The notes beneath the pieces were generated by a model. It saw only the letters and a list, made by a program, of their open reading frames with translations. It was not told the origin of the DNA and did no database searches. A stretch of DNA of 64,000 bases from Pseudophaeomoniella oleicola. Lineage: Eukaryota; Ascomycota; Eurotiomycetes; Phaeomoniellales; Phaeomoniellaceae. This document shows positions 1 to 11,174 of this stretch, piece after piece. The position numbers were made by a program, and so were the translations under genes. The stretch covers positions 61,147 to 125,146 of the forward strand of contig QWDQ01000066.1 of assembly GCA_003868215.1 (NCBI GenBank), given 5' to 3'. The first letter of the stretch is position 1. Every line of letters begins with the position of its first letter.

Positions 1-1104
1 GGGATCCGAGTAAAAAGCATATTTTTACAATAACGCTTGTGCGCGGTTAGTAGATGACAGCAGGTTCCAGTAAGTGCGATGGAACATAATAGTGGTATGT
101 TGTGTGATTGAGATCCTCGGGTTTATTTTCCCAATTTCGGTTTCGTGGGATCGCTGACGCCTACCTAATTTACCTCGCTACCAAAAATTTCCTAAAGCGA
201 TCTGGTCTGTGGCCAGGAGGTGGGGGAATGGGGCTTACGGACATCGGTGCAGCATCGCTTGCTACTGTCTATTATGAGATCGCGTCACAGCATATCTAGA
301 TTAGCTATGCAGTAGGTACTACGTAGTAAGGTAGCTAGGTATGCAGTACATACTCCTGTCTCAGGGAAGAGCAACAGAGCATGGTAAAGGGAAGGTAGCA
401 TCTTATCGGGTGATCGACCTACCACGTGTGATCTAGGCATCATCCATACTTCTTGAAGGTCAGGCTTAACAAGCGCCTACATAGGTACTCTTGAATCCAT
501 TCAATCTGATACCACTGACCTTATGCGTTCGCGTCATGACCTTGACGAACCTTCTGACACCAAAGCAGATCGTGGGTTGTACAACTCTTGAAACGGATGT
601 CATGCAGCTTTCAGGTTAGGCTCTCGTATATCAGTTTTACGCTGGATACAATCATATTGCGAGGCTGACTGACGATTGGCATTCTCCCATAACCGCAACG
701 GAGTATACAGCGGAATATTCTGAAAACAATGCGAGCACAGTTCCACTGGTAGCGATCCTGCCATGCTTGATTTCTAGTAGCCTGTAGCGTTGGCCGTTGA
801 GAAGAACAGTCGTCCATGATAACCACCACTCAAATGACCACTCCAAGAGATACCAAAGACGGCACCCTGAAATACGCAAACCCTTATACAGCGTGAGGGA
901 TTGAAAGATAGTGGTGAATTATCATTGTTGTGGCTGGTGCACATGATGTCCCCAGGTAAGCCACTGTTATGACGTAGATGGGACGCGATCAGGCTCGCGC
1001 GGCCACAATATCTAGGTACCGTCAACAAACTTCCTTTCTATGTTGTGAACAGGGAGCAACTGGTTGCTCCAGCAAGAAGGATAAGCCCATGAAAAGCAGA
1101 ACAC
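1..1104. other. Intergenic, no gene recognised
   Basis: No open frame here resembles a protein, and the short frames lack ATG starts or conserved motifs. The stretch holds one perfect TACTACGTAGTA palindrome at 317-328 and several TAGGTA/TAGCTA-type short repeats around 300-360. It runs up to the start of the PIPK gene. Confidence 0.6.
317..328. repeat. Perfect 12-bp palindrome TACTACGTAGTA
   Basis: This is one of five exact copies of the palindrome in the window (317, 2798, 26900, 56171, 62002). All lie between genes. Function is unknown. Confidence 0.8.
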
Positions 1105-2266
1105 ATGGGTCGTAGAGATCGCTTGATCAGTCGTTCCATTCTGGATGCTGTGTTCCGGGACGCAGATAAGGACGAATTGACTCTATTCGGATGGATAATC
1201 AACTTCTTCTCTATCTTCAGCTTACATCTGGCTAAGTACCAACCAGAATTGTTCAAGGAGATCAGAGACGAAGTATGGCAGGCGGACGAGGAGGAATACA
1301 GAGAGTCTTTTCACATCGCAGATAAGAGCGGTACCCTTGTGCCTGTCGGCGATCTGGGATACTCAGGTTCGGTGAGACTTATTGCTTCGTTCTTTTCTTA
1401 GACTCCTATCTCCATGTGTGCTCATCGTTGTTACGATGCCAGAGAGTATAGTCCTCGTCGAACTTCTGCTGATTGCATTCCAACTTCTCTAGACCTTCTT
1501 CATGACCCCGAACTCGAAATACCTTATCAAATCCTTACCTCGACACTTTGAACATGCATTCTTCAAAACAAGTCTTCTTGGACCATATGAAGATCATATG
1601 CATAACCATCCTTCCTCACTTTTAGTCCGAATTACGGATTTGCTTTACTCTCCTACCATCTCGGTTGGACGAGGCTTAGGTGTAGCTCCATCACATCATA
1701 TCATCATGGAGAACATGCTCTACGGCAAAGAAGGATCATCCAAGTCCGACATGTGGGAGACCTACGATCTGAAACCAATCGATTACTTCTATCCTGAACG
1801 CGATATTGCGGGAGGAGCATTGGCACCGCAAAGTGTCAAGGATCGACTGATCGATAACTTCGACGATAAGATCCGTGTCACGGGAGCTCAGAAGAAGGAG
1901 CTGCTGGAGCTTATCGAGGCGGATACGAAGCTCCTCGAGAGCACCAACGCCGTCGACTATTCGCTTTTTGTTGTTCGCTACCCAGCCCAGGGTGATCCTG
2001 TGCCAACACTGAAGTCACGGACGTCCTCTTGGCGATCAGGCTTAGAGAGTAGTGATAAGAAGTGGGTTTATCGCGCCGTACTGTTGGACTTCTTCTGGGC
2101 CAAAGATGCTCTACAGGCCCAAGCAATGACTGGTTTGATCAAAGGTTACAATATTTTTGACTCAAAGGGGCCCATGAGTATCACAACTACGCCTAGTGAA
2201 TACAGAGGACGATTCCGAAAGATGGTGTCCAGCATCGTGGACGTTGTTGATGTAGCACCAACTTAG
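1105..2266 (+). CDS. Stand-alone phosphatidylinositol phosphate kinase (PIPK) domain protein
   Basis: Two exons, 1105-1371 and 1493-2266, flank a 121-nt intron (donor GTGAGA, acceptor TCTCTAG) and join in phase 0 to give 346 aa. The product is a bare PIPK catalytic domain. Visible motifs are the glycine loop GYSGS (about residues 85-89) completed across the junction, the nucleotide-binding lysine in KYLIK (102), YDLKP (about 180-184), VDYSLF (about 243-248) and LLDFFW with the metal-binding Asp (about 288). The C-terminal SITTTPSEY resembles the end of other PIPK folds. The family phosphorylates phosphoinositides at membranes. Unlike Mss4 or Fab1 there is no long N-terminal region, FYVE or chaperonin-like domain. 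Such short PIPK proteins occur in fungi and substrate specificity cannot be read from sequence. The ATG at 1105 is the first in frame. All key residues are present, so it looks intact. Confidence 0.85.
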
Positions 2267-2797
2267 GAAAAGTGCCACGCTCTTTTACGTCTAATGAATT
2301 GTCTGTTCTATTATAGCCGAAGCCAATCGTACTGTGACGGCCACCTCTATTCATTTGAAAGCGTTTACTTCTGACGCAGCGAGCGTTTGAACATGCACCA
2401 AGGATACCCAGAATATTTTCATACACGCAGAAATGGGTTGCTTCGCAAACTCGATTCCTACTAGTTCCAAATGTATACACCGAGATTTCTCCTTCCAACG
2501 AACAGTAAGAATCTTCTGCAGTGCGTCCAGGTAAAGCCTCTGGACCCCAGCCAATATTACCAAGTAGCCGTCATATCACGTTGGCTGCTGACAAGGATAC
2601 ACCTCCTGAAGTCTCCGCCCGATGACAAGCGATGGTCAGCCAAACTACCTGCCTATTGCAAAGAGAAGGCCTACAATGGTCCAAGACCGAGATCTATAAT
2701 CAATCCCTCCAGTGCTTCTTCGATTCTCTGTGAACGGCGACATGGCCAGGATGTAATTCAACCCTTGAGCATGTACAGTGCATCAACGATTACTACG

Positions 2798-2809
2798 TAC
2801 TACGTAGTA
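2798..2809. repeat. Perfect 12-bp palindrome TACTACGTAGTA
   Basis: Second exact copy of the palindrome. It is preceded directly by another TACTACGTAC, so the motif is partly duplicated here. Confidence 0.8.
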
Positions 2810-3330
2810 GTATCACAGGGGGAGCCGGTCCGCATTTAACAGGTTTTTGGTCGGAAGATCGACAAGCTTATTCGGAGGAGTAAGGGCAAAACGGAAGAGC
2901 AATCTGGACCACCCTCGCAACCCAAGTGAAGCACACAATGAAGATCACTTTTACCTGCTACGTAGTACTCAAGATAGACGACAGAGCTGGAGCCCTGATA
3001 AAGCTGGAGCAGGTTACTGGCACAACTCGACAGTCCAGAAAGCCGGAAATGGTCTAAGACAAAGGTATTAATTACTGGCTCACTTGATAAACAACAAATT
3101 GGAAGGCAATGGTGTCAGAGCTTAACACTCCTGCGCACCACACCAAGCTTGACTTCTGACACTCGAGCACTACTGCGGTACACTATCGCTACCCACCCAC
3201 GATCGGCGACCTTAACTTCGAGTCTTCTCTAGTGTTCTCGGGTGGTTCGTGATCCGGATTGTAGGTAAGGTTGATCCTCGCCGAAGGTTGCCTTTGGGAC
3301 GCATTCTCGCCAAACTGTCACTTCTGATAG

Positions 3331-3443
3331 ATCTATCTTCATTATTGGATCAAGCACTTTGTGAGCGAGCATTCGCAAGCCAAGCAGATCTTTGTCTCCC
3401 TTATCAAAGTATTCGCGCGAGAGTTCCCTGAGCAGATTTACAG
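3331..3443 (+). pseudogene. Orphan exon-like fragment
   Basis: One frame reads as fluent protein for about 37 residues, including WIKHFVSEHSQAK, IFVSLIKVF and FPEQIYR. It is flanked by a plausible acceptor (GATAG) and a donor (AG then GTAATT). No start, stop or partner exon could be found on either side and I do not recognise the family. It may be a relic of a decayed gene, or chance. Confidence 0.2.
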
Positions 3444-3809
3444 GTAATTCCCTTTGTTAGACATCCTCATGCAGCGATACCTGTAAGTTTCATCCACAGA
3501 CTCAGCTTGTAGTTATCGTCGAGAGCAGACGAGAATCATTGGTGATAGGTATCTAGATGCGTCAATTTCCTGTTCCAGGGCTTTGTTCCCTTCAATCACT
3601 TATATTGTGTACTGATTCATGTCGGGGTTTATCAATGATAGGCAAGAGCGGCTTTCATCATGAGCTACTGACATTGTACTACGGCTCGACGGTATGATTA
3701 CGTGCGCCACCTGTCAGGGTCAACCACAAAGTAACAGATATCGCCGTAGATACTCTTCTTGGTAAGGATGGTGATGTGATCAGCCTCTCAAAAGGATTCT
3801 ATCTCCATA

Positions 3810-3833
3810 CCCTTAGGGGAACCCTTAGGGGAA
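3810..3833. repeat. 12-bp tandem duplication CCCTTAGGGGAA x2
   Basis: Two exact adjacent copies of the unit are present. Each contains TTAGGG, the common fungal telomere unit, but the repeat is not a telomeric array. Confidence 0.6.
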
Positions 3834-5198
3834 CATACCATGTAATTAGTAGTCCTTCGGGGATGCCAAATTGTCGGGTCGGGCGATAATTGTCAGTACT
3901 GTAATGGGCAGGGATAGGGAATCCTTCTCTTCTTCGATCCTTTACGTAGCATGCAACATGCAATCTGCACTGCCCTCATCCAACGCCAACGGGTAAAGAT
4001 AGTAGATCTTCCACTTCCCGTGCCAGATGGCACTAAGTAATTAAAGAAAGCTGCTTCAAGAGAGAAACTCTCCTTGAACTAATTAAATCTTCAACGATCT
4101 CTTCGATCTCTTTTGTTCCCGGTCACATATAGCCTCTACCTTCCCTTCCTTTGTCCCTCTATCATGACCAGTTACTCAACTTGGTGGCGCCTTGTCTGAG
4201 GGTGGCACTCGATGGAATTCCTTTTCTCATTTCTATATTCCTGGCATGCATCATCTTTGCTGCGGTCAATCATTCTAAGTCGTCCATCTGATCGACCAGG
4301 CAGCGGAATTGGTTTCTTCCTAGTGCCAGGGTTTGAGCCTACCAACATTCAGTGGGCATCGGGCGCCGAGCTTCTCTAGTCTACGCTTCTTCATAACCTG
4401 CCTATTATATTGAATTTCGTTCTAGGGTGACCCATCATTTCATCATCTTAGCATCTTTGGTTCATCAACAATCCATATCCATTATTTCGCCATCATATCG
4501 CACGAGATCGCGATATCTTTCACGACCTTCAAAATTGCCATCCTGTCTCTCGGAAGCCGGCTCATCGTGGTCACCATTTCCCAAAGCCACAGTGAACGAA
4601 GGATCGCCGCTACGTTACTGTCGTTCCAGTAATGCCAAATACTCCCCCGCCGGTTGTCCATTCTCCAGATCTTGCTCGACTAAAGATACCCAAACTTCTC
4701 GATCGAATCCCAGTCCCATTGACCCTTCCACGCGCGTCATCGTCCCTGGCCCCAATTGAATCGTCGTACAATAATATTTCTACCAACATCTCAAGGTTCT
4801 TTACATTCCTCATCTGATTCGCATTATCTACTTTCACCTATCTCTCAAGGAAAACTTTCTGTTCCCTGGCTCCACTTGATTTCAACGGTAATCTTATCGC
4901 ACGGCTTCATCAAGAACCTGCGACAACTGCCCAGAATAAGTCGGATCTGGATTTCGAATATTTACGTCGCCGTAGCGCAAGAGGCCAGCTTCATTACGTA
5001 GCACCAGGGTCGTGTCTGCGAATTGTTTCGCTACTTAGTACTCTACAGGTTTGTGCTTATCAAGTCGTGTGTTCTCGAATCGCTGTGGAATCATCGCATT
5101 TGGTTGCCAACGATCTAGTTACTCAGCTAAGAACAGTACCGGGGAGAGATATCATAAATTAACAAGCCGCCGCTCTGGCTAACCCAAAGGCTATTCAG

Positions 5199-7574
5199 TA
5201 CGCTCAGCAACGAACCCATCTTGATCCACGACGTTACTCTCAGGATCCCCATTACGAAGTTCGAGACTACCCACCGACGCCCCCCGGTTCTTCGAGAAAT
5301 CCAACTCCACAACAGCTCTCGCACTCATTCATTACGAATCCCGGTTCCGCTTATGCGATAGATCAAGGGGAACCGAGGTCTCTGGGGTTACTTGATGGCC
5401 GGGCTATCACCGCAGCGAGTAATCCCAAATACCTTTCGAGCATGAAGCAAGAGACCACACGAGAGTCTCCAAGCAGCTCTCATACAGCTAGAAACAGTCC
5501 TATCTCAAACGAAGAGAATGACAAGGCTAGCCGGCCAGATGTAGCCGATATAGCGACCGCCTCGAAGCCTAAACGGGTACGAACAGGATGTTTGACCTGT
5601 AGAGAACGTCATCTGAAGTGTGATGAAGCAACCCCCATATGTAACAATTGCCGCAAATCGAATCGCGCTTGCAAACGCGGTGTCCGCCTCAACTTTATTG
5701 ATACTTCAGTACAAAAGCCGCCTGTCCTGATCCCGCCGACCCGGGACTACCAGATCACGTTTCAGGATGATTCGCGCGAAATCGCTTCGGAATATAGAGG
5801 GGGTATCGAGAAGTACAGCGTCGTGAAGAAGGATCCACCGTTCGAGACGAATCAAGACATCGGCTATGATTACGAGGCTCAACAGGTGGGAGCACCTCAT
5901 TTACAACAGCAGTCGCTCCCGTCGATAGGTGGCATACTACCCACCTATGGTGACTCTCATACAGCAGCATTTCAAGAGCCGCCCAATATCAACTATATGA
6001 ACGATATGCACGTAAACGGCCCCCCACCGTCGACCGCCTCGACGTACTCTGATCCTCCACCGACGGCTCATAGATCTTCTTACGATGCGATGAACCAACA
6101 ACCACAATCATTGCAGCCAAATCGTGGTCGTCCATACCTTGAAAATCCGGATGAGGTACTTTATATGCAGGTCTTTGTCGAAGAGGTAGGACTCTGGATG
6201 GACAGCATGGATGCCGATAAGACATTTTCGCGGATTCTACCATTCCATGCGCTACGGCAGCCAATGTTGAAGTACGCTTTTCTAGCATGTGGTGCTCGAC
6301 ATCTTACTTTGGTTAATTCTGCATATCCGGAAGAACGGGCGTTATCGTACTACAATACAGCCACCCAGCTTTTGTTGAAATCGTTACAGAATCCAGAAAG
6401 GGATAGCGCACTTTGTGCAACCACAGCGGTCATCTTGAACGTCTATGAAATCATGTCGGAGAAAGCTCTGCAAAGGATGAATCATATTGCTGGCGCACGT
6501 GCCCTGATAAAGGAGTGTGGTTGGAACGCAAAATCAGGAGGCATAGGTGGTGCTTGCTTCTGGTTGAACGTCGGGCTCGAGGTTCATAGTTGTCTTCACT
6601 TCAACTGGGCAGTTGCATGGGAACCCGATGACTGGGGTTTTGACGTAGACTTGGTCCATGATACCGAGCCTGGCAATGAAGAAGTATGGACGCATCGAAT
6701 CCTGTACATTATCGCCAAGGTTGCAAATTTCAGATCACAGATACCGCGGTTCCAGGAAGCTTCTGCCCATGCGGAACAAGTGCGGTTAAATCATCGGATC
6801 CAAATGTGGATGCACCTGAAGAACATGTGTGACCGATGGGAAGAATGCATACCAGACAGTATGCATGCTCTGGCATTCGTCTCACCTTATCATGGAAATT
6901 CGAAGTCGTCATTTCCTGAAGTCTGGTAAGTTTATTATGTTAGAAAGATGAGATTCACTACTGACGTATGCAGGATTGTCAAACGCGCTACTATCGTCGC
7001 ACGTCTTTTCTTCCATACAGCAATGGCACTACTGGGTGGTATGCATCCTGCCGCCTCAATGAACCCTGCTCTTGCCGACGAAATGCATGAATTGAAAGTG
7101 TACCATTCTCGACAAATTTGTGGGATCGTTGCTCATGTTAAAGATCGAGGTGTAGCGAGCGCGTCAATTCGATGTCTAGCCATCGCTGCCGAATGTTTGA
7201 CCACCCGTCGAGAACAAGAAGAGGTTTTGGAAATCTTTGACAAAATCAAGAAAGAGACAGGTTGGCGAGTAACCTTCCTGCGTACCGAGTTGATGGATAA
7301 ATGGGGATGGAATGATGATCCAATGAATCAACAGAATATCAATGGAACCAATAGCATTGTCAATGGTCAGAGTGCTTTTTTCCAACAAGGCACAACGACT
7401 ATGCCTCCTATACCTGCGCAACCGCCCTCAAAACCTAAGATACCCACGGGGATTGTCAATCCGCTCTATAAAGAAGCCGATTTTACGAAGCCACAACATC
7501 CTTATCAACAATATTATGTGGCGCCGAACAACAATAGTCTGCATGACACGAGTATGTTTCACTTTGGACTATGA
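5199..7574 (+). CDS. Zn2Cys6 fungal transcription factor (5' end uncertain)
   Basis: The secure part has ATG at 5442, a first exon to 6925, a 48-nt intron (6926-6973, donor GTAAGT, acceptor TGCAG) and a second exon to 7574, giving 694 aa. The binuclear zinc cluster C-x2-C-x6-C-x6-C-x2-C-x6-C lies at residues 50-77 from that ATG, preceded by basic residues KPKRVR. The C-terminal half resembles the Fungal_trans_2 regulatory domain, with a proline/glutamine-rich linker between. The frame is open and protein-like upstream to 5163 (for example SQDPHYEVRDYPPTPPG), so the real start is probably further upstream. A consistent extra intron would be 5049-5198 (CAG then GTTTGT; GCTAAC branch; ATTCAG), joining an open frame from 4818. 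No ATG for that exon could be fixed. It is a nuclear DNA-binding regulator with unknown target genes. Confidence 0.85.
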
Positions 7575-8358
7575 TTCCAAAATTGAAACGCCATCGTCGG
7601 ATAATCGAAAAAGGATCTGGCGAGCCGAGTCATCACGAAGCATACAACAGTTGCAGAACCATGATGATATTGTCTTCATTTATGTTTTAGGGATACTAGT
7701 AATGCAACACAACGAGGGAACAAGGGATAATCGTCCATTCTCGTCGATTTCTCTTTTTGTACCGCTAGGCGTTCAGGTGGGGAAAAACACATTTTCGTCA
7801 TTATCAAAAGTCATCAAGGCTTTTCATAACGAGGGTCGAATTCCACCAGGCGTATGAAGGACATCAAAAAAACACAGGGTACGGACGAACGTGGGGACCT
7901 ATTATGTTGTTGTATACGTTATGTTTCTTTTCTGTATGTATTATATGTACATTCACGCAATCACGAATGTTATGAAATATGAGAGAAGAATTGAAAAATT
8001 GAAGAATTTTGGAAGCCAAAGAAAAAGAGAGAACAAGAGAGAAAAATTGAGGAGATAATAAATGTGTTCGTGATAAGTCTATGAGGGATCGATTGGTTGG
8101 GTACCCTTATCTCTGTTTGACTAATTGCCTTTCTTATGTAGGTACCTATCTATGTAAGTCATGTATGTACTTGATTGTCTAGGGGTCAAAAAGGCAGGTA
8201 GGCAGGGTCGACGTATCTAGCATGAATCGTGTTTTTGAAAAGCCACCTCCTGATTCTTTCCCCCTTCATCTAACCATCTCCATTTCACATTCAATCATCA
8301 AGAAGACAAGATTACCTAGGTCAGGCAGGTCTCATTTTTTTTATATTTTCTTTTTCAA
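7575..8358. other. Convergent 3' region
   Basis: This is AT-rich non-coding DNA between the stop of the Zn2Cys6 gene and the stop of the minus-strand DBP7 gene. It includes a purine-rich tract near 7980-8060, consistent with 3' UTRs. No gene is seen. Confidence 0.6.
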
Positions 8359-10791
8359 TCAAGCGATATTAAACTCCCCAGACCCGGCGCCGATCATCAT
8401 GGCCATCTTCATCTTCGCGCGCATCCGCTTCTTGCGGTCCTCGGCGTCTTCTTCGGTTTGATGCTGGGACGTCGAGGTGTCGATGTCTTCTAGGATGTTG
8501 TTTGCTGGAGTTGTTGTGGTGCTGGTGGCGGGGGTGGTGGCGATAGGAGTAGAAGAAGAGGAGGATGGTGGGTTTCGCTTTTTGGATGAGGTTGAGATTG
8601 AGGAAGTAGATGGACGGCCCGGGATACCTATTCCGGATGGTTTGTCGCGTAGGCCGAAGGCTTTGGCTAGGTGGCCGAGATGGAGGGATTTGATGTTGAA
8701 GTATTTTCGTTCGCTAGAGGTGTGGGTTGCGTAGGCGCGGATGTGGGATTGGTAGGCTTTTCGGGCAAGGACGAGAGAGGTGGTAGGGTGGGCGAGTACG
8801 TGGCGTTCGATGTTGAGTTGAAGGGTTGTGGCGAGGTCTTCCCACTTGGCGGGTGATGTGGAAGATGTAGAGCCAGAAGTAAGAGGGTTGTTAGGCATAA
8901 AGCCTCGTTTTAGAATTTCTTCAGCGGACGTGTGGGCCAATTTTCGAGCACCTTCAGCATCACGGTATGATTGACGGAGAACTTCAACGTAACCTTCTTC
9001 CTCTCCAGGCAGGAGGAAGATGAGAGCACGACCGTCACGACCGAGACGCGCTGTTCGGCCGATACGATGAAGATGGTCTTCGGATGAGAATGCAGGATCG
9101 TATTCGATTACCAAATCGAGATTGGGAAGATCGAGACCACGAGATGCGACGTCGGTAGAGATGAGAAGAGAAGGTTCGGTAGAACGAGAGAAGGTATTGA
9201 CAATTTGAGTACGGGTCGCCTGAGGCAGGGAACCGTGAAGTTTGTACAGAGTCAATGGATTTGACGAGGATGAGAGAAGGGGAGACGGTGACATGGATGA
9301 GGATGCTTGAGCGGGGTCTTTGGGGTCAGATTTTGGATCTTCCGTTTCCCTCTTGCTTGATACATTTTCTCGATGCAACAACGATTCTTCCTGAGATAGT
9401 ATTTCATAGTGGAAATCGACCGAATCGGCGCAGGAAACAAAGACGATGGCTTTCATGACAGAACCTTTTCGAGCGAAAGTTCGTTTCAATAAGGCTATGA
9501 GCGTGACTAGCCGAAGCTTTGCTGCAACGATTGTGTAGGATTGCTGGAGTTGAGCTGGAGCTAGGAACGCCGTGCCTTGGTTTTCGGAAGAATCCCCTGT
9601 TAAAGTCTCACTTTTGATCAGACTGGCTTCTTTCAAACTGATCTCACCCAGCCGTTGAACATTCATCTTCATCGTGGCTGAACACAGGATCGTAGTCCTC
9701 TTTTTCGGTAGCCCGATCACATTCGTTGGTGATTTCTGTCGTTCATCTAGCTTTGCCACAATCTTCTGAATTTCCTCTTCGAATCCAAGATCCATAAGGC
9801 GATCACCTTCGTCAAGGACGAGCCACCGCACACTGCTAATGTCGAGTACTTTCGTGTTGTCAAGATGATCTGCAAGTCTTCCCGGAGTAGCAACTAATAT
9901 GTTGATTCCTTTGCGAAGCCGCGCTTTTTCGGACTTTTTCTTCTCTCCTCCTATGACTGTCCCAGCAACAATCCAATGCGCACAGCCTAGAACTCGCTCT
10001 AGCACTACCGAGATCTGTTTGCACAGCTCTCGTGTCGGCGCCAGGACGATAGCAAATAGACCAGAATCTCGATGTACATTGTTGCCAGAGTCAGATGGGT
10101 GACTTGAAGTGCTGGAAAGATTCATAATCCTCTGTACCAGCGGCAATAAGTATGCTAAAGTCTTTCCTGAACCGGTCTCAGATTGTATGAATGCATCGGC
10201 GTCCTCCTTTATCAGTTGCGTTATAGCGGCCTTCTGAATAGCTGTAGGGTCTTTCAATTTGAGTTTCGTCAGCAAGTGCGCTGCTAGCGTTGACGAAAGG
10301 CCTAGTGTGGTAAAGGTATCAAGGCCATCAATAAGCGGTGCGTTTGTAGGCTTTGCAGGTTGCGCTTCACCGTCATCCTGCTGATCTGGTGCTGTCTGCG
10401 GCTTTGGATTGTAAGAGAATAACGATGAGATGACTGGCCGGTCACCGCGTGGTGGTTGTGTCGCTCCCTCTGCTCTGACATCCTGTGCATTCGAAGAAGG
10501 TATGAAATCTGTGCTAGGTCTGAACTCTCCGTCTTGTTTCCTTCTCTTCGTAACCCTGGGATGGGAAAAACGAGTATCATCTTGTGGACCCTCCGCTCGC
10601 GCTCTACGAGGTTGAAGCCGTTGTTGATTAGGGCCGCTGAGAGGTAACGGAGGGCGTTGACCGACCTTTCCGCGGCGAGAGAGCTTCTTAGCAACAAGAC
10701 GATCTTTCCAGGTACCACCTTTTATTTTCGGCGCCGGTTTAAACGAGCTGTCATCGATGGCAAAATTCACCAGCATACCATCGTCCGCCAT
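8359..10791 (-). CDS. ATP-dependent RNA helicase Dbp7
   Basis: A single uninterrupted 810-aa frame starts at ATG 10791 (N-terminus MADDGMLVNF, as in fungal Dbp7). It carries the DEAD-box helicase core: Q motif region PTAIQKAA, Walker A SETGSGKT, APTRELC, ATPGRL, motif II VLDEGDRLMD, motif III CSATM, and C-terminal RGLDLP and HRIGRTARLGR. The DEGD form of motif II is usual for Dbp7 and is not a defect. Dbp7 acts in the nucleolus in 60S ribosomal subunit assembly. The C-terminus is Ser/Thr-rich followed by a basic/acidic tail. It is divergent from PAN6 with 383 bp between starts. An upstream in-frame extension exists but has no ATG. Confidence 0.95.
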   Translation of the reverse strand: MADDGMLVNFAIDDSSFKPAPKIKGGTWKDRLVAKKLSRRGKVGQRPPLPLSGPNQQRLQPRRARAEGPQDDTRFSHPRVTKRRKQDGEFRPSTDFIPSSNAQDVRAEGATQPPRGDRPVISSLFSYNPKPQTAPDQQDDGEAQPAKPTNAPLIDGLDTFTTLGLSSTLAAHLLTKLKLKDPTAIQKAAITQLIKEDADAFIQSETGSGKTLAYLLPLVQRIMNLSSTSSHPSDSGNNVHRDSGLFAIVLAPTRELCKQISVVLERVLGCAHWIVAGTVIGGEKKKSEKARLRKGINILVATPGRLADHLDNTKVLDISSVRWLVLDEGDRLMDLGFEEEIQKIVAKLDERQKSPTNVIGLPKKRTTILCSATMKMNVQRLGEISLKEASLIKSETLTGDSSENQGTAFLAPAQLQQSYTIVAAKLRLVTLIALLKRTFARKGSVMKAIVFVSCADSVDFHYEILSQEESLLHRENVSSKRETEDPKSDPKDPAQASSSMSPSPLLSSSSNPLTLYKLHGSLPQATRTQIVNTFSRSTEPSLLISTDVASRGLDLPNLDLVIEYDPAFSSEDHLHRIGRTARLGRDGRALIFLLPGEEEGYVEVLRQSYRDAEGARKLAHTSAEEILKRGFMPNNPLTSGSTSSTSPAKWEDLATTLQLNIERHVLAHPTTSLVLARKAYQSHIRAYATHTSSERKYFNIKSLHLGHLAKAFGLRDKPSGIGIPGRPSTSSISTSSKKRNPPSSSSSTPIATTPATSTTTTPANNILEDIDTSTSQHQTEEDAEDRKKRMRAKMKMAMMIGAGSGEFNIA

Positions 10792-11174
10792 GATGTTTCT
10801 GGTTTGTGGCTGGCCTTGTATAGAACAAACCGCCTGTGAATATTTCAAGAGACTTGCGGGGACGATCCGGACGAAGTTCTACTACGAACAAAAAATTTGT
10901 GGAGATATAATATATCTGGCAGAATGTCGCTCTCCGATTGGCCAAAGCTTGGTCAACAGCGAGGTATCACAGCTTCGCGGCATTTACGATCATGGCGAGA
11001 ACAAAACACCACAATTCAACTTGGATTCTTGCTTCTTTTTTGTTTCAGCATGAGCCCTTGGGGAACTCGGTCTCATCGTCTCCCGACTAGCAACCTTGGG
11101 TTAAAAGGCGGCCTTTAAATCCGATTCGATACATACGTGAACACCCATTGAGTCAGTGCTCGCTTTTATCCAGG
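10792..11174. promoter_or_regulatory. Divergent promoter region of DBP7 and PAN6
   Basis: 383 bp separate two outward-reading start codons, so this must hold both promoters and 5' leaders. No specific element could be assigned. Confidence 0.5.

Larger units (their letters stand above)
2267..4817. other. Long gene-poor stretch
   Basis: About 2.5 kb separate the PIPK gene from the first plausible exon of the Zn2Cys6 gene. Frames of 60-120 codons exist (2471-2839, 3249-3431, 4427-4759) but have no recognisable motif. The stretch contains one TACTACGTAGTA palindrome at 2798, a related CTACGTAG at 2958, a 12-bp tandem duplication at 3810, and one exon-like fragment at 3331-3443. The part nearest 4.8 kb is probably promoter and 5' leader of the transcription factor. 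Confidence 0.5.

Noticed and set aside
2471-2839. 122-codon ATG frame
   Set aside because: Composition is random-like, it contains the TACTACGTAGTA palindrome within its frame, and no family is recognised.
9800-9830. DEGD instead of DEAD in the Dbp7 helicase as a damaged active site
   Set aside because: DEGD is the normal motif II of Dbp7 proteins.
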